Shown here one piece after another: positions 27,643-36,008 of a stretch of 41,677 bases of DNA. Under the pieces are notes generated by a model that saw only the letters and a list, made by a program, of their open reading frames with translations, was not told where the DNA came from and made no database searches. Source of the stretch: Paracoccaceae bacterium (lineage in GTDB: Bacteria; Pseudomonadota; Alphaproteobacteria; Rhodobacterales; Rhodobacteraceae); assembly GCA_902602765.1 (NCBI GenBank), contig CACKSH010000014.1, positions 1-41,677 on the forward strand, written 5' to 3'. Every line of letters begins with the position of its first letter. The first letter of the stretch is position 1. Position numbers and translations under genes: made by a program.

Positions 27643-28314
27643 ATGTTTATCAAGTGCCCCAACTGCAACGCCCAATACGAAGTCCCAAATGATATAATTC
27701 CCGCAACAGGAAGAGATGTTCAATGCTCAAGCTGCTCTAAAACTTGGTTTGTAACAGGGCAATCTGGCAAAAAAATAGTTAAGGATAAAGCATCAAACTA
27801 TAAAAGTCAGGAAGAAGGCGAATTACCTAAATTTGAAACAACTGAAAGTTTTCTTACAGACAAAGTTACAAATGATGTTGACGCAAATGTGTTAGAAATT
27901 TTGAGAGAGGAAGCTGATCGCGAAATTCGAGCAAGGGCCATCGATGGCGGTACTGGTGAAAATACGCAAAAGCTATCGAATAAGAGAGCAGTTAAAAATA
28001 ATAGTAAGGTGAACAACAAAGCATTACCCGACAATATTGAAATAGGAAGTACCTTGGAAGAAAGCCGAGCTCCCAATTATTATGAAGAGGAGCGAATTAA
28101 GCACAAAAATAAATCCGGGAAAGTTGGTTTTTTTGTGGGCATAGTAATTATTATCATTTGTTGGGGAGCTTATTCTTACTCAGACTTAATCAGTCAAACT
28201 GTTCCCAAAATATCAATTTATATGGAAATTTACAAAAATTATGTTCAGTCCATGCTAGCAGCGAGAGATGACTTACTTAAGAATTTAATAGAAAAAATCG
28301 CAGACCGAGAATGA
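27643..28314 (+). CDS. MJ0042-type zinc-ribbon membrane protein
   Basis: This 223-residue protein begins with an MJ0042 zinc ribbon: two CxxC knuckles (Cys5, Cys8 and Cys28, Cys31) in MFIKCPNCNAQYEVP and DVQCSSCSKTWF. A low-complexity, charged and probably disordered middle (about residues 40-155) follows, then one membrane helix near 161-179 (VGFFVGIVIIIICWGAY) and a 44-residue C-terminal part with possible coiled-coil character. Proteins with this plan are common next to ftsE in Rhodobacterales, but their role is unknown. A zinc-dependent sensor or scaffold at the membrane is only speculation. It is convergent with lysA, with 18 bases between the stops. Confidence 0.85.
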   Translation: MFIKCPNCNAQYEVPNDIIPATGRDVQCSSCSKTWFVTGQSGKKIVKDKASNYKSQEEGELPKFETTESFLTDKVTNDVDANVLEILREEADREIRARAIDGGTGENTQKLSNKRAVKNNSKVNNKALPDNIEIGSTLEESRAPNYYEEERIKHKNKSGKVGFFVGIVIIIICWGAYSYSDLISQTVPKISIYMEIYKNYVQSMLAARDDLLKNLIEKIADRE

Positions 28315-28332
28315 CTCATAAATATCTGGCTC

Positions 28333-29598
28333 TTACAGCCAATTAGGTATTTTGTCTCTACTTATAATTTCATCCAATGTTGGCCTCTCTCTGATTTCTG
28401 AATAATCACTATTATTAACTAAAACCTCAGGTACCAAAGGGCGAGTGTTATACTCACTGGCCATTGCAGCCCCATAAGCACCCGCAGAACGAAAAGCTAC
28501 AAGCTCTCCAGGCTTACAGATATGCATGGTACGAGATTTAGCAAAAGTATCGCCAGTTTCACAAACTGGACCAACTACATCATAAACCGTGTTCTTTTGA
28601 TTTACAGAGGGTTGCATAACGGGAACTATATCGTGGTATGCTTCATAAAGAGCCGGACGTAATAAATCATTCATTGCCGCATCCAAAATTAAGAACTCTC
28701 TGTCGTGGCCTTTTTTAATGTAGATGACCTCTGAAACAAGAAGACCAGCGTTGCCCACCAAAAGTCTTCCAGGCTCAATTTCTATTTCACAATTCAAGTG
28801 GCCCAGAACCCTCTTTATCATTTGACCATATTCTTTTGGCGTTGGAGGACTGCCATCTTTACATCCGTAAGGAATACCTAAACCACCACCCAAATCGAGG
28901 CGTTTGATTTCATGCCCGTCAGATCTAAGCATCTCAGTCAGATCAGCGAGTTTTTTATATGCTTCCTCAAAGGGTAAAAGTTGAGTAAGCTGGCTTCCGA
29001 TGTGAACATCTATTCCCACCACTTGTATTCCAGGTAATGATGCAGCCTTCGCATATACCTCCCTGGCTCTCGATATTGGTATCCCAAATTTGTTCTCAGC
29101 CTTACCAGTGGCAATTTTTTCATGAGTTTTAGCATCAACGTCTGGGTTCACTCGTATTGTGATTGGGGCTACTTTTTTCATATTATGAGATATGGCCGAT
29201 AATACTAGTAGCTCTTCCTCAGACTCAACATTGAACTGTCGCACCCCCTCAGTCAGTGCAAGTTTCATTTCCGCACCAGTTTTACCAACTCCCGAAAAAA
29301 CTATCTGACTACCATCCACACCAGCCTCTCTCGCCCTTTTGTATTCACCACCAGACACTACATCCATTCCAGCACCAAAGTTTGCCAAGGTCCTTAAAAT
29401 AGCCTGATTTGACGCTGCTTTGACCGCGTAACAGATTAAATGGTCTATCCCGCTCAGAGCACTTTCAAAGAGATCAAAATGTCTACGTAGTGTTGCAGTT
29501 GAATAGACATAAAATGGTGTGCCGACTTTTTTTGCAATCTCTTTAATTGATGCGTCTTCAGCGTGAAGAATGCCACTCTTGTATAAAAAATGATCCAT
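28333..29598 (-). CDS. lysA: Diaminopimelate decarboxylase
   Basis: This 421-residue fold-III PLP enzyme decarboxylates meso-diaminopimelate to lysine, the last step of lysine synthesis. The PLP lysine is Lys60 in ICYAVKAASNQ. Further motifs are NPDVDAKTHEKIATG, VDIHIGSQL, GGGLGIPY, EPGRLLVGNAG and the substrate-binding VGPVCETGDTFA, whose cysteine crosses the dimer interface. Length is typical. It is downstream of argH and the small lipoprotein gene on the same strand, 116 bases after the latter. Confidence 0.97.
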   Translation of the reverse strand: MDHFLYKSGILHAEDASIKEIAKKVGTPFYVYSTATLRRHFDLFESALSGIDHLICYAVKAASNQAILRTLANFGAGMDVVSGGEYKRAREAGVDGSQIVFSGVGKTGAEMKLALTEGVRQFNVESEEELLVLSAISHNMKKVAPITIRVNPDVDAKTHEKIATGKAENKFGIPISRAREVYAKAASLPGIQVVGIDVHIGSQLTQLLPFEEAYKKLADLTEMLRSDGHEIKRLDLGGGLGIPYGCKDGSPPTPKEYGQMIKRVLGHLNCEIEIEPGRLLVGNAGLLVSEVIYIKKGHDREFLILDAAMNDLLRPALYEAYHDIVPVMQPSVNQKNTVYDVVGPVCETGDTFAKSRTMHICKPGELVAFRSAGAYGAAMASEYNTRPLVPEVLVNNSDYSEIRERPTLDEIISRDKIPNWL

Positions 29599-29714
29599 TT
29601 AAATAAGCCTAATCAAGAACTTGTGAAATAAATTTAAAAACATATTGTATAGAATTCTGAAAAATGTAAATGAGGTCAGAGAATATTATAAAAAGTAATA
29701 TCTTTCAGCAGACC

Positions 29715-29810
29715 TTAGTCAATCAACTCTAAGGATTTCGGTGTAGGAGCTCCATCTATTCCACACCCATTTACTGCTGTCGCAAAAATGATAATCAAAA
29801 CAAATCTCAT
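29715..29810 (-). CDS. lptM: Very small LptM-like lipoprotein
   Basis: A 31-codon frame starts at the ATG at 29810-29808, overlapping the argH stop as ATGA, and ends with TAA at 29717-29715. The product reads [20 protein letters not shown] followed by [11 protein letters not shown]: a short signal sequence, a lipobox ending in Gly-Cys at residue 16, and the GCGxxGxP pattern of LptM/YifL-like lipoproteins, which assist LptD maturation in E. coli. A tiny lipoprotein between argH and lysA is a recurrent arrangement in Alphaproteobacteria. The predicted mature peptide is only 16 residues. The function here is inferred by similarity of pattern. Confidence 0.75.
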   Translation of the reverse strand: MRFVLIIIFATAVNGCGIDGAPTPKSLELID

Positions 29811-31201
29811 AAGTCTAAGATATCTCTCCAACGTTTAATCTGACTTCGCACCTGAGAGGGCGCAGTTCCGCCATACGAAGATCTTGAAGCGACCGACTGA
29901 TGTACTGAAAGTACAGAGTATATATCTTCATTAATTCTGCCATCGACCTCCTGCATTTCACCCAAGTCCAGATCACATAAGTCACATCCTTTGGTCTCTG
30001 CTATTAAAACTATTTGGCCAGTTATATGATGTGCTTCTCTGAACGGCAAATTTAACTTTTGAACTAACCAGTCTGCTAGATCAGTTGCAGTTGAATATCC
30101 AAAATGTGCCGCTGCCTCCATATTCTCTTTATTTGCTTTTAGATCCTTTATCATCCCAGTCATAGCTGCTAGGGCAACTGTCAAATTATCGGCGGCATCA
30201 AAAACCTGCTCTTTATCTTCTTGCATGTCTTTTGAGTAGGCCAATGGCAATCCCTTCATTACCATCATTAGAGCTACATTAGCACCAAAAATTCGCCCCA
30301 CTTTAGCTCTTATCAGTTCAGCAGCGTCAGGATTTTTCTTTTGAGGCATTATCGATGATCCAGTTGAAAATCGGTCAGAAAGCGAAATTAATTTGAATTG
30401 TGCAGAAGACCAAATCACCAGTTCTTCAGCCAACCGACTCAAATGCATTGCACAAATAGACGAACTTGATAAAAATTCTAATGCAAAATCTCTGTCACTG
30501 ACAGCATCCAAAGAATTTGCTGACGGAGCTTTAAAAGCTAACGCCGATGATGTTGTTTCTCTATTAATAGGAAATGACGTCCCTGCAAGCGCAGCAGCAC
30601 CCAATGGACATTCGTTCATCCTATCTCTTGCATCAATAAATCTCGATAGATCTCTACTGAACATCTCCACATAAGCCATCATATGGTGACCCCAAGTAAC
30701 TGGTTGCGCCATTTGCAAATGAGTAAATCCAGGCATGACCCAATCAACCCCCGAATCCGCTTGAGCCAAAAGTGCCTCTATTAAACCCCTTAGTAGCTTT
30801 TGAGATAAATCGATTTGATCACGCACCCATAATCGAAAATCAGTTGCAACCTGATCATTTCGCGACCGAGCGGTGTGAAGCCTGCCCGCTGGTTCTCCAA
30901 TTATCTCTTTTAGATGAGCCTCAACATTCATGTGAATATCCTCAAGAGCTCTGTCGAAAACAAATTCGTTTTTTTTGATTTGTGACGCAATTTGATCGAG
31001 TCCCTTAACAATAGATTTACAGTCAGATTCACTAATTATGTTTTGCTTTGAAAGCATTTTAGCATGTACTTTTGAAGCTAAAATGTCCTGCTCTGCTAAT
31101 CGCTTGTCAAATTCGATCGAAGCATTAATTTCTCCCATAAGGGGATCTTGCCCAGCTGCAAATCTGCCACCCCACATGAGATTAGATTTTTTTTGCGCCA
31201 T
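29807..31201 (-). CDS. argH: Argininosuccinate lyase
   Basis: This 464-residue enzyme splits argininosuccinate into arginine and fumarate. Fumarase-superfamily motifs are present: [11 protein letters not shown] after LHTARSR, the TFTHL-like [14 protein letters not shown] and the signature [13 protein letters not shown] place the start at the ATG at 31201-31199 ([14 protein letters not shown]), which has AAAGG 7 bases upstream. The open frame extends ten codons further but those would run into the divergent tlpA-like start. Only 22 bases separate the two start codons. Confidence 0.96.
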   Translation of the reverse strand: MAQKKSNLMWGGRFAAGQDPLMGEINASIEFDKRLAEQDILASKVHAKMLSKQNIISESDCKSIVKGLDQIASQIKKNEFVFDRALEDIHMNVEAHLKEIIGEPAGRLHTARSRNDQVATDFRLWVRDQIDLSQKLLRGLIEALLAQADSGVDWVMPGFTHLQMAQPVTWGHHMMAYVEMFSRDLSRFIDARDRMNECPLGAAALAGTSFPINRETTSSALAFKAPSANSLDAVSDRDFALEFLSSSSICAMHLSRLAEELVIWSSAQFKLISLSDRFSTGSSIMPQKKNPDAAELIRAKVGRIFGANVALMMVMKGLPLAYSKDMQEDKEQVFDAADNLTVALAAMTGMIKDLKANKENMEAAAHFGYSTATDLADWLVQKLNLPFREAHHITGQIVLIAETKGCDLCDLDLGEMQEVDGRINEDIYSVLSVHQSVASRSSYGGTAPSQVRSQIKRWRDILDL

Positions 31202-31223
31202 TAATTTACCTTTCGGAGAATAT

Positions 31224-31799
31224 ATGAACAAAATTCACTACGCCGTTCTTTACACTTCATTTTTATTGTTCGCAAATGCACTTTCTGCAAATGAAACAAA
31301 ATTTGACGAACTTAATAATAATAAATTTGGCGATATGAAAAAAATGACGCTAGCAACTAATACTTTTAACGCGCCAAATACCGTTTTTTTTGCGGAAGAC
31401 GGAACAGAATTAACATTAAATGAATTTAAAGGGCGAGTTACACTTGTAAACTTTTGGGCAACATGGTGCGCTCCTTGTCGTAAAGAAATGCCAAGCCTTG
31501 AATTCCTTTCAGACCAGCTGAGTGGTGATAATTTTCAAGTTCTGACAATCGCCACGATGCGGAGCAGTAAAGAGGCTATAGAAGACTTCTTTCATCGCAA
31601 TAATATTATTGAACTCCCAAAATATCGAGATCCTAAAGGTAAGCTCGCCCGCGCGGCAGGTGTTGCCGCTCTTCCTTTAACAATATTATTTGACAGAACT
31701 GGGAATGAGATAGGTCGTTTAATTGGTGATGCAGATTGGTCGCAATTTGAAACAATTCAATTTATTAAAAAAGCTTTAGAAATCGATAAATTTAATTAA
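31224..31799 (+). CDS. TlpA-like thioredoxin-fold lipoprotein/periplasmic disulfide reductase
   Basis: This 191-residue protein has an N-terminal signal sequence ([20 protein letters not shown], cleavage probably after SANA-type residues near 22) and a thioredoxin fold of the TlpA/ResA type. The active site is [15 protein letters not shown] (Cys82, Cys85), and the cis-proline is in [12 protein letters not shown]. It is probably a periplasmic reductant, for example for cytochrome c maturation or for the copper site of the oxidase. The ATG at 31224 has GGAG 6 bases upstream. The frame is open back to 31038, but that part lies inside argH and lacks coding character. Confidence 0.93.
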   Translation: MNKIHYAVLYTSFLLFANALSANETKFDELNNNKFGDMKKMTLATNTFNAPNTVFFAEDGTELTLNEFKGRVTLVNFWATWCAPCRKEMPSLEFLSDQLSGDNFQVLTIATMRSSKEAIEDFFHRNNIIELPKYRDPKGKLARAAGVAALPLTILFDRTGNEIGRLIGDADWSQFETIQFIKKALEIDKFN

Positions 31800-31830
31800 G
31801 TTGCGTTGAATAAGTACACATGCTTTGTCG

Positions 31831-33582
31831 TTATGATAGAACTCCAAACAACTCGCGAAATTCAGCCGATGTTTTTTCTATCTTGTTTGGCTCATCAAAG
31901 CCCACTACCTTCCCCTTTTCAAGCATCAAAACTTTGTCAACATAGTCTAACAATGCTGGTCGATGAGTGATAAATATTACTGTTTCACTTTCCAGAGTTT
32001 TCAACAGAGCTGTCATAATTTCGCGCTCATTTTCTACGTCTAAAGCGCTAGTTGCTTCGTCAAAAATATATATCGAGGCTTTTTTCAAAAGCCCGCGCGC
32101 TATTGCAACTCTTTGTTTTTGTCCACCCGATAGATTTGAACCATTAGAACCTACTATTGTCCGCAACCCTAGAGGAAAATCTGCTATAAAATTATCAACT
32201 TGTGCGCTCCTTACAGCGATATTTATTTCTTCTTTGGAAGCACTGGAAAACCCATCCCTTATATTTTCTTCGATCGTATCATCAAATAGGAAAACATCCT
32301 GACTTATAAAAGCAATATGGTTTTTAAGATCCATTGGTAAAATTGATGAAATATCCGTTGATCCAATTTTAATTCTACCGTTATCGGGGCCATAGAAACC
32401 AAGAATTAGGTCTACCAGTGTTGATTTACCTGCTCCAGATTTACCAACGATTGCTACTTTATCTCCGTGATTTAAATGAAAACTCACTTTGTCAATTGAA
32501 ACATCATCATCTTCATAACCGAACGAAACATCAGAAAACGTTATGCTTCCTAAACTTTCGTCTAACGACTTATTTCCGTAGCTGACGCTTTGTGGCTTAG
32601 TATCGATCAATTTTAACATATAAAATGATTGAGTCAGAGATTTCTGTAATTCGACCCAAAGTTTTGAAATCTTAGCTGCTGGCTGATAGGCTAAAAGAAA
32701 GGCTGTTATAAAAGCTGTAAATTCCCCTGGAGTTTTCCCATGATTAATTGTCTGCCAAGCTGCATAAATTACAAATACACCCAGCACTAAACCACCTAAA
32801 AATTCCATTATTGGATGGGTTGCGGCAGTTACCTTGCTGATACCAAAGATCCGATCTTCTAAGGCATCAACGGACGAATTAAACTTATCTATCGATTTAC
32901 GCTCTAAATTATAACTTTTTACTGTTCGAACTCCAGCAAGAGCCTCTGAACCTGCCGCAAAATAATGCCCAGATAGGTCAGTTTCTTCCTTGGCTACTTT
33001 TCTAATTTTCCGGGAAAGGAACGAAACTAGACCGAATATAACTGGAATTATGAGTATGGAATACAGCGTCATCAAAGCATCTTGAAGAAACATAACAACA
33101 AATAGCGCTAAAAGCGTTAATACTTCAGTCAAAAACCTTGAGCATAATACAGTAACCGCTTGGCCTGCAGCCATACCGTATAATCTTATCTGTGCCATGT
33201 GATCTGAGGCATGCTTTCCATTGAAAAAACTAATTTCTCTTCTGAGTGTCTTTTCGAAAGCTTCTTTTTGATAAGAGCTGGAAATTGATCGGTGTAGAAC
33301 TGTCTGAAGAACAGCATTGCCATAGTGAAATAGGCTTTTGGAGAATGAGACGATAATAACTATAATTGCTACCTCAATCGCAGCTTCTGAATCTTTGGCA
33401 ACAAAAACATCATTCACAATCAATTTAGTCGTGTAAGCAAGCGCAGCAGTAAAAAAGGATACTCCAACCATACACAGGATCGATGCAGTAATAATCTTTT
33501 TTCTTCTAGGAATTGTTTCTTTAACCAACCGCTTTGCAGTTTGTAATGCGTCATTTCCAGTCGGTGTGTGAGCCGCTTCCAT
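31831..33582 (-). CDS. ABC exporter, fused permease and ATPase (MsbA-like)
   Basis: This 583-residue half-transporter has six membrane helices in residues 30-310 followed by an ATPase domain: Walker A GKSGAGKSTLVDL, Q-loop AFISQDVFLFDD, signature LSGGQKQRVAIARG, Walker B IYIFDEATSALD and the switch histidine in VIFITHRPALLD. The architecture fits the B-type exporters that move lipids, lipid-linked sugars, peptides or drugs. The substrate cannot be assigned; MsbA-like is a structural description only. AAAGG lies 8 bases before the ATG. It is convergent with the tlpA-like gene. Confidence 0.93.
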   Translation of the reverse strand: MEAAHTPTGNDALQTAKRLVKETIPRRKKIITASILCMVGVSFFTAALAYTTKLIVNDVFVAKDSEAAIEVAIIVIIVSFSKSLFHYGNAVLQTVLHRSISSSYQKEAFEKTLRREISFFNGKHASDHMAQIRLYGMAAGQAVTVLCSRFLTEVLTLLALFVVMFLQDALMTLYSILIIPVIFGLVSFLSRKIRKVAKEETDLSGHYFAAGSEALAGVRTVKSYNLERKSIDKFNSSVDALEDRIFGISKVTAATHPIMEFLGGLVLGVFVIYAAWQTINHGKTPGEFTAFITAFLLAYQPAAKISKLWVELQKSLTQSFYMLKLIDTKPQSVSYGNKSLDESLGSITFSDVSFGYEDDDVSIDKVSFHLNHGDKVAIVGKSGAGKSTLVDLILGFYGPDNGRIKIGSTDISSILPMDLKNHIAFISQDVFLFDDTIEENIRDGFSSASKEEINIAVRSAQVDNFIADFPLGLRTIVGSNGSNLSGGQKQRVAIARGLLKKASIYIFDEATSALDVENEREIMTALLKTLESETVIFITHRPALLDYVDKVLMLEKGKVVGFDEPNKIEKTSAEFRELFGVLS

Positions 33583-33908
33583 GGTATTGCCTTTGAACCT
33601 TTAAAAAAGAGCGCTTTAGGCCCTACTTTTAAATTCAAGTTTACCAAAAGTCATTCGAAATCGACTAATTTAATAAACACGCCGAATTAGGCTGTTATCG
33701 AAAGTTAAATTTCAGTGCAGTCTTCGCCACGGCAATTCGAGCGTATAATAAAGCTTGAAGGTGCCTTAAACATTGGCTTTTAAAGGTTGACGGCAGAATT
33801 CCATACCGCTATGCCGTTTCACGACAATTTAACTCGCTGAAATTTCCTTTACCAGAGACAGTTCAATTGACACATTGTAATTGATTTTGCTCATGGAGTT
33901 CATATATT
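33583..33908. other. Gene-free region between the ABC exporter and the flavin reductase
   Basis: These 326 bases hold no convincing reading frame. Visible elements on the plus strand are a perfect TATAAT at 33744-33749 without a good -35 partner, TTGACG at 33787-33792, and an inverted repeat ACGGCA/TGCCGT (33790-33795 and 33812-33817, 16-base loop). TTGACA occurs at 33867-33872, and GGAG at 33895-33898 is the ribosome site for the flavin reductase. The two outer genes are divergent, so both promoters should lie here. Confidence 0.5.
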
Positions 33909-34376
33909 TTGACCGTTTCAACTGATCTCAGAAAGTATAAAGAAGCTTTAAGTCAGTTCGCAACGGGAGTTACCATTGTAACCTGTGGCTCAGACGAAGG
34001 CCCCGTAGGTATTACCGCAAATAGCTTCACAAGCGTTTCGCTGAACCCTCCATTAATTCTTTGGTCCGCTGCAAGAAATTCGAAACGGCACGACTACTTC
34101 GCTAATGCAAATCATTTTGCAATACACGTTCTGAAAAAACAGCAACTCGATTTATGTTCCAAATTTACAAAACCAAATGAAGGCTTCGAAGAATTAGGTT
34201 GGCAATATAATTTGCATGGAGTGCCCATTATAAACGAGTGTTTAGCATTATTTGAATGTTCTTTTTACGCTAGTCATGATGGAGGTGATCACACAATCTT
34301 TGTGGGGCATGTGCATAGCTTCAACGTCAGTAAAGGCGATCCTCTCATTTTCCTCCAAGGCCAGTATTCAAAATAA
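33909..34376 (+). CDS. Flavin reductase domain protein
   Basis: This 155-residue protein is of the flavin reductase (RutF/HpaC-like) family, which uses NAD(P)H to reduce free FMN or FAD for a partner oxygenase. Motifs are LSQFATGVTIVTC, GITANSFTSVSLNPPLILW (flavin contacts) and FAIHVLKKQQLDLCSKF, with a GDHTIFVGHVHS-type C-terminal segment. The start is a TTG at 33909 with GGAG 10 bases upstream; no in-frame ATG lies nearby. No oxygenase or other flavin-using partner is adjacent. It is separated from the agl operon by 214 bases. Confidence 0.9.
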   Translation: MTVSTDLRKYKEALSQFATGVTIVTCGSDEGPVGITANSFTSVSLNPPLILWSAARNSKRHDYFANANHFAIHVLKKQQLDLCSKFTKPNEGFEELGWQYNLHGVPIINECLALFECSFYASHDGGDHTIFVGHVHSFNVSKGDPLIFLQGQYSK

Positions 34377-34496
34377 ACTATTGATCTCAAAGATTGTTTC
34401 TAATCTTAGGTAGAGTAATCTCTTTTAAGTCTCTAAAATTTTTTTCTGACTTTATTCTTTAAATAAAATTGATACTTGCAGGACTAAAATTCAAAT

Positions 34497-34528
34497 GTTA
34501 GCGTTCACATTAGCATTCAGATGCTAAC
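34497..34528. promoter_or_regulatory. Operator-like repeats upstream of aglE
   Basis: Three related half-sites sit 62-94 bases before aglE. TTAGCGTTCACA (34498-34509) and TTAGCATTCAGA (34510-34521) are 12-base tandem repeats with two differences. The second also forms a perfect inverted repeat, TTAGCAT-TCAG-ATGCTAA (34510-34527). Outer GTTAGC and GCTAAC (34497-34502, 34523-34528) mirror each other. A -35-like TTGATA lies at 34469-34474. The placement suits a repressor of the agl operon; the protein that binds is not in the window. Confidence 0.5.
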
Positions 34529-34590
34529 CAATAGCCAATTTTTTTGTAATTCAATATTGCAGAGACAAAAATATTCTTGGGAGGGAATTT

Positions 34591-35931
34591 ATGGCCTTAA
34601 ATAATAAATTAACCACTACAGCGGCACTTCTTGCTGCTTCCTTCGCTTTCGGAAGTGTGGCATACGCCGACGTCTGCGATACGCCGTCAAAGCTAGGGGA
34701 CATGGGAAGTTTTCCGGGTGAAGTCATTACCATTCAAGGCTCACTGCTAGGTACGGACCAGGAGATGCTTCTAAATACCGTTAGTTGCTTTGAAAAAGCC
34801 ACTGGGGCAAAAATCCAATACTCTGGCTCACGAGACTTTGCAGCACTTGTTGTTGCTGACATGCGCTCAAATAATCCGCCAAATATAGCAATCTTTCCCC
34901 AACCAGGTCTTGCTGCAGATATGGCAGCAGAAGGTCACTTAGTTCCCATTGGCGATGAAGCCGCCGCGTGGATGAAAAATAACTATGGTGCGGGTTCATC
35001 ATGGGTTGATCTCGGTACTTATGCAGATGCCAGCGGTAACGATCATTTTTATGGGTTTGCCTATAAAATGGATCTTAAATCTTTGGTTTGGTATTCACCT
35101 GAGCAATTCGAAGATAATGGCTATGAAATACCAGCCACTATGGAAGAACTAATTGAGCTCTCAGACCAAATGGTTGCAGATGGAAATACCCCTTGGTGCA
35201 TTGGTGTGGAATCTGGCAATGCTACTGGTTGGACTGCAACTGATTGGATGGAAGACATAATGTTGCGTACGACTTCTGCAGAAAATTATGACCGTTGGGT
35301 TTCAAATGACCTAGCATTCAACAGCCCAGAAGTAATCAACGCAATGGAGCTGTATGGAAAATTCTCTCGAAACGACGATTACGTTGCTGGTGGAGCATCA
35401 TCAGTTGCCACTACGTCTTTTGGTGACGCGCCAAAGGGTTTATTCACATCACCACCAAGCTGTATGATGCACCGTCAAGCATCCTTTATTACCGGTTTTT
35501 TCCCTGATAAAGGTGCAGAAGTTGCGCGCGGTGAGGCTGATGCTTTCTACTTTCCACCATTTGCTTCCGGAAATTTGGGTAACCCAGTACTCGGTGCGGG
35601 AACTCTTTACACAATGGCTAAAGACTCCCCTGCTACACGTGCGTTCTTCAAATATTTGCAAGAAGCCTCTGCTCATGAAGCTTGGATGCAGCAGGGCGTA
35701 TTCCTAACTGCGCACAAGGGGGCAGACTTATCTGCTTACGCGACACCTCTTCTACGAAAGCAGGGAGAAATATTGGCAAATGCTACAACATTTCGTTTTG
35801 ATGCTTCTGATTTAATGCCTGGCGCCATAGGAGCTGGAGCTTTCTGGAGTGAGATGACAGCTTTTGCAAACGGTCAAGATGCAAATACAACGGCTGATAA
35901 TATTCAGTCAGCATGGGACGCTATTAAATAA
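34591..35931 (+). CDS. aglE: Alpha-glucoside ABC transporter, substrate-binding protein
   Basis: This 446-residue periplasmic binding protein has a clear Sec signal (LTTTAALLAASFAFGSVAYA, cleavage before DVCDTP). The mature part matches the AglE type: SLLGTDQEMLLNTVSCFEKATGAKIQYSGSRD is followed by SNNPPNIAIFPQPGL and later WCIGVESGNATGWTATDWMEDIML. It captures maltose, trehalose, sucrose or related alpha-glucosides for AglFGK. GGGAGGG lies 9 bases before the ATG, a very strong ribosome site that fits the high expression expected of a binding protein. It is the first gene of the operon, followed by a stem-loop before aglF. Confidence 0.95.
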   Translation: MALNNKLTTTAALLAASFAFGSVAYADVCDTPSKLGDMGSFPGEVITIQGSLLGTDQEMLLNTVSCFEKATGAKIQYSGSRDFAALVVADMRSNNPPNIAIFPQPGLAADMAAEGHLVPIGDEAAAWMKNNYGAGSSWVDLGTYADASGNDHFYGFAYKMDLKSLVWYSPEQFEDNGYEIPATMEELIELSDQMVADGNTPWCIGVESGNATGWTATDWMEDIMLRTTSAENYDRWVSNDLAFNSPEVINAMELYGKFSRNDDYVAGGASSVATTSFGDAPKGLFTSPPSCMMHRQASFITGFFPDKGAEVARGEADAFYFPPFASGNLGNPVLGAGTLYTMAKDSPATRAFFKYLQEASAHEAWMQQGVFLTAHKGADLSAYATPLLRKQGEILANATTFRFDASDLMPGAIGAGAFWSEMTAFANGQDANTTADNIQSAWDAIK

Positions 35932-35953
35932 TAGTATCCTCAATATGACTTTT

Positions 35954-35980
35954 AAGAGCACAGGGTAAACCTGTGCTCTT
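35954..35980 (+). terminator. Perfect stem-loop between aglE and aglF
   Basis: An 11-base stem, AAGAGCACAGG paired with CCTGTGCTCTT, closes a 5-base loop GTAAA, 22 bases after the aglE stop. Only a weak T-run follows (TTATTCTATT), so it is probably a partial terminator or a 3'-end RNA stabiliser rather than a full stop. Such structures after binding-protein genes usually raise the level of the binding protein over the permeases. Confidence 0.7.
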
Positions 35981-36008
35981 ATTCTATTGATCATAGGTAA
36001 ATACGTAT

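Noticed and set aside
31038-31223. N-terminal extension of the tlpA-like protein
   Set aside because: The added 62 residues lie inside argH, and the ATG at 31224 has a ribosome site followed directly by a signal sequence.
33583-33908. FMN riboswitch before the flavin reductase
   Set aside because: The conserved sequence blocks of the FMN aptamer could not be found, only one short inverted repeat.
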